23,044 nucleotides of DNA from Planctomycetota bacterium. Its GTDB lineage: Bacteria > Planctomycetota > Phycisphaerae > FEN-1346. The DNA lies in assembly GCA_026386995.1 (NCBI GenBank), contig JAPLMO010000371.1, positions 1-23,044 on the forward strand. Reading direction: 5' to 3'. This document shows, piece by piece, positions 21,637-23,044 of the stretch. The position numbers were made by a program, and so were the translations under genes. Every line of letters starts with the position of its first letter. Position 1 is the first letter of the stretch. The notes under the pieces were generated by a model, which saw nothing but the letters and a program-made list of their open reading frames with translations, had not been told where the DNA came from and did no database searches.

Positions 21637-22614
21637 ATGCGTCGCGTACTTGCGTTTGTCGTTGCGTGCCTGGGCCTGGCGGGTGCGGCCATCGCTGCCG
21701 CGCCGACGGATGAGGCCGTCCAGGGCCTCTACGAGGGGACCGTCAAGGCGGCCGCCGGCGAGCAGAAGGTCGAGGCCCGAGTCGTGGCCTGCGGCAAGGG
21801 GACGTACAAGGCGTTCCTTCGCCTACAGGTGACCGCTCGCCCCGTCGGCAAGATCGAACTCGACGGCAAAGCCGAAGGCGGCGGCGTAACCTTCACGGGC
21901 AAGGCCGGCGACGTTGAGTGGGTCGCCTCATGGGCCGGCGACGCGATCAAGGGAACCGGCGGCAAAGACGTGGCGCTGGCGCTTAATCGCATCGTCCGCG
22001 AGTCGCCCACGCTGGGCGCCAAGCCCCCGGCCGGCGCGATCGTCCTCTTGGGCGAGAAGAACTACAACGGCCTTACCAAGAAACCCCTCAAGGACGGCAA
22101 GGAGCCGGAGTGGGCGCCTGTGGACGGCGGCGGAATCCTGGTGCCCAAGGGCGGAATGAACTCCAGGCAGCCGATTGCCGGCTCGCTGAAACTCCACGTC
22201 GAGTTCAAGAATCCGCTGATGCCCGACCAGCGCGGCCAGGGGCGCGGCAACAGCGGCGTGTTCCTCCCGAACGGCTCCGAGATTCAGGTCCTCGATTCCT
22301 TCGGCATGACCACGTACACGGGCGGCAGTTGCGGCGGCATCTACAAGTACAAGGACGCCGACGCCTTCGACGAGTTCCCGCTGGCCTCGCTCCCGCCCGG
22401 CCAGTGGCAGACCTACGACATCGAGTACCGCGTCGAGACCAAGGCCGGCAAGCCGACCGGCAAGCCGCGCGTCACGGTCCTGCACAACGGCATCAAGATC
22501 CACGACAATTTCGAACTGCAGAAGGACGCCAAGGCGGGGACGCTTCAATTCCAGGACCACGGAAACCCGGTCCACTACCGCAACATCTGGGTGCAGCCGC
22601 TACGGGACAAGTAA
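21637..22614 (+). CDS. Secreted DUF1080 (3-keto-disaccharide hydrolase-type) protein
   Basis: 325-aa exported protein. Signal peptide at residues 1-21 (RRVLAFVVACLGLAGAAIAAA). Residues about 25-125 form an N-terminal beta domain (QGLYEGTVKAAAGEQKVEARVV). Residues about 145-322 are DUF1080/PF06439, a concanavalin-like jelly roll: KLHVEFKNP, RGNSGVFLPNGSEIQVLDS, GGIYKYK, WQTYDIEYR, VTVLHNGIKIHDN and HYRNIWVQPL. Some members cleave 3-keto-glycosides; for most, activity is untested. The family is greatly expanded in Planctomycetota. ATG 21637 has AAAGGAGA 6-7 nt upstream. It is monocistronic, with a palindromic element starting 1 bp after its TAA. Confidence 0.92.
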   Translation: MRRVLAFVVACLGLAGAAIAAAPTDEAVQGLYEGTVKAAAGEQKVEARVVACGKGTYKAFLRLQVTARPVGKIELDGKAEGGGVTFTGKAGDVEWVASWAGDAIKGTGGKDVALALNRIVRESPTLGAKPPAGAIVLLGEKNYNGLTKKPLKDGKEPEWAPVDGGGILVPKGGMNSRQPIAGSLKLHVEFKNPLMPDQRGQGRGNSGVFLPNGSEIQVLDSFGMTTYTGGSCGGIYKYKDADAFDEFPLASLPPGQWQTYDIEYRVETKAGKPTGKPRVTVLHNGIKIHDNFELQKDAKAGTLQFQDHGNPVHYRNIWVQPLRDK

Positions 22615-22615
22615 C

Positions 22616-22762
22616 GTAGGGTGGGTGCTATGCACCCACGCGGTTATTCGCAAGGCATCGAGTTCGCGGCCTGCGACCCCGAACGTTTCGCGCTCAAGGA
22701 GGATCAGGCTGCGCCCACGCGGCTTACGGCCTATCCGCGTGGCGGCATAGCACCCACCCTAC
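22616..22762. repeat. Inverted-repeat element, GTAGGGTGGGTGC family
   Basis: 28-nt arms GTAGGGTGGGTGCTATG... (22616-22643) and its inverse at 22735-22762 agree in 26/28 positions. The left arm is a hairpin itself (GTGGGTGCTATGCACCCAC). The roughly 90-bp centre has no convincing ORF. It fills the space between the DUF1080 stop and the convergent small membrane gene. Confidence 0.85.
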
Positions 22763-22789
22763 ATGGCTCGATGCCGCCGTGCCTGGCGC

Positions 22790-22999
22790 TCACGCCGCCG
22801 GTGCTTTCGGTGCCCGGCGTGCCAGCAGCACCATGACCGCGCCGACGGCGAACAGCAGCAGGCCCCAGAAGAAGTTGATGTTGTAACCCAGCGAGCGCTC
22901 GTACATGGCGTCGCCGTTGGTCGTCGCGCCGAACACCGCCAGGAGGGCGCCCACGACGAGGAACATCAACCCCATCGGCATCCGAATATCGAGGTTCAA
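22790..22999 (-). CDS. Small two-TM membrane protein
   Basis: 69-aa protein with two hydrophobic helices, residues about 8-25 (MGLMFLVVGALLAVFGAT) and 40-60 (INFFWGLLLFAVGAVMVLLA), joined by a short loop with TNGDAMYERSLG, and a basic Ala-rich C-terminus. No family recognised. The start is TTG at 22999, supported by a very strong AAAGGAGGT 7 nt upstream; the internal ATG at residue 7 has none. Both ends probably lie on the cytosolic side. It follows another minus-strand reading frame closely. Confidence 0.75.
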   Translation of the reverse strand: MNLDIRMPMGLMFLVVGALLAVFGATTNGDAMYERSLGYNINFFWGLLLFAVGAVMVLLARRAPKAPAA

Positions 23000-23017
23000 G
23001 GTGATACCTCCTTTTGT

Positions 23018-23044
23018 TTACCAGAAGATGACGTTCAGGACGAC
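23018..23044 (-). CDS. C-terminal end of a gene running off the window
   Basis: Minus strand reads VVLNVIFW then TAA (23018-23020), 18 nt upstream of the small membrane gene start, with that gene's ribosome site in the gap. This is consistent with an operon partner ending in a hydrophobic tail. Too short to identify. Confidence 0.4.
   Translation of the reverse strand, partial: VVLNVIFW

Noticed and set aside
3048..22762. CRISPR array or integron attC sites made from the palindromes
   Set aside because: The palindromes are unevenly spaced over kilobases, belong to different sequence families, and no cas or integrase gene or attC core-site pattern is present.
22621..22836. 71-codon ORF spanning the 22616-22762 element
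   Set aside because: It runs through both palindrome arms and into the convergent small membrane gene, with no ribosome site at its start.

Overview
The window is GC-rich, densely coding bacterial chromosome. The mix of genes points to a Planctomycetota-like organism (inference): a DUF1080/3-keto-disaccharide hydrolase-type secreted protein, a secreted GH2 hydrolase, a Hanks-type kinase with a Pro-rich linker and a C-terminal membrane anchor, a zinc-ribbon/membrane/pseudopilin-like hybrid protein and an STN-domain periplasmic protein. There is no phage, conjugative element, CRISPR array, recognisable transposase or rRNA.

Layout. 1-2151 (minus): dxr and the 5' part of an rseP-like site-2 protease, with overlapping ends. 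2325-3047 (plus): a lipoprotein with a Tyr-rich tail. 3288-6855 (minus): a protein-quality-control and translation block with rpmE (L31 with a very long low-complexity tail, own promoter), two adjacent clpP paralogues, and tig (trigger factor). 7001-7075 (minus): tRNA-Gly(GCC), with a promoter candidate. 7279-10032 (plus): a yraN-family gene, a TatD nuclease fused to a radical SAM domain, a small zincin-like metallopeptidase and a DUF167/YggU gene. 10216-10997 (plus): a strong sigma70-type promoter, a structured leader, an excisionase-like HTH fused to a receiver-like domain, and an intrinsic terminator. 11237-12679 (plus): purB of the eukaryote-like type. 12890-13732 (plus): the zinc-ribbon membrane protein. 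13837-14220 (minus): a truncated remnant of a secreted glycosidase-like protein. 14271-21222 (minus): a PLD-like protein, a GH2 hydrolase, an AAA/DUF4143 ATPase, a Ser/Thr kinase and an STN-domain protein. 21637-22614 (plus): the DUF1080 protein. 22790-23044 (minus): a two-TM small protein and the tail of another gene.

The most distinctive feature is not a gene. Most of the longer intergenic gaps hold a compact palindromic element, and many have a two-hairpin REPIN-like architecture: two inverted copies of a hairpin inside a larger inverted repeat. At least three unrelated sequence families occur in 23 kb. One copy (3048-3190) has 16-bp terminal inverted repeats and is bracketed by a TTAG direct repeat that overlaps a stop codon, which looks like insertion of a small non-autonomous mobile element. 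No mobilising enzyme is encoded here, so this is the best candidate for an incompletely described system, but only as a hypothesis.

Limits: all family names come from reading motifs by eye. No database search, folding or expression test was done.
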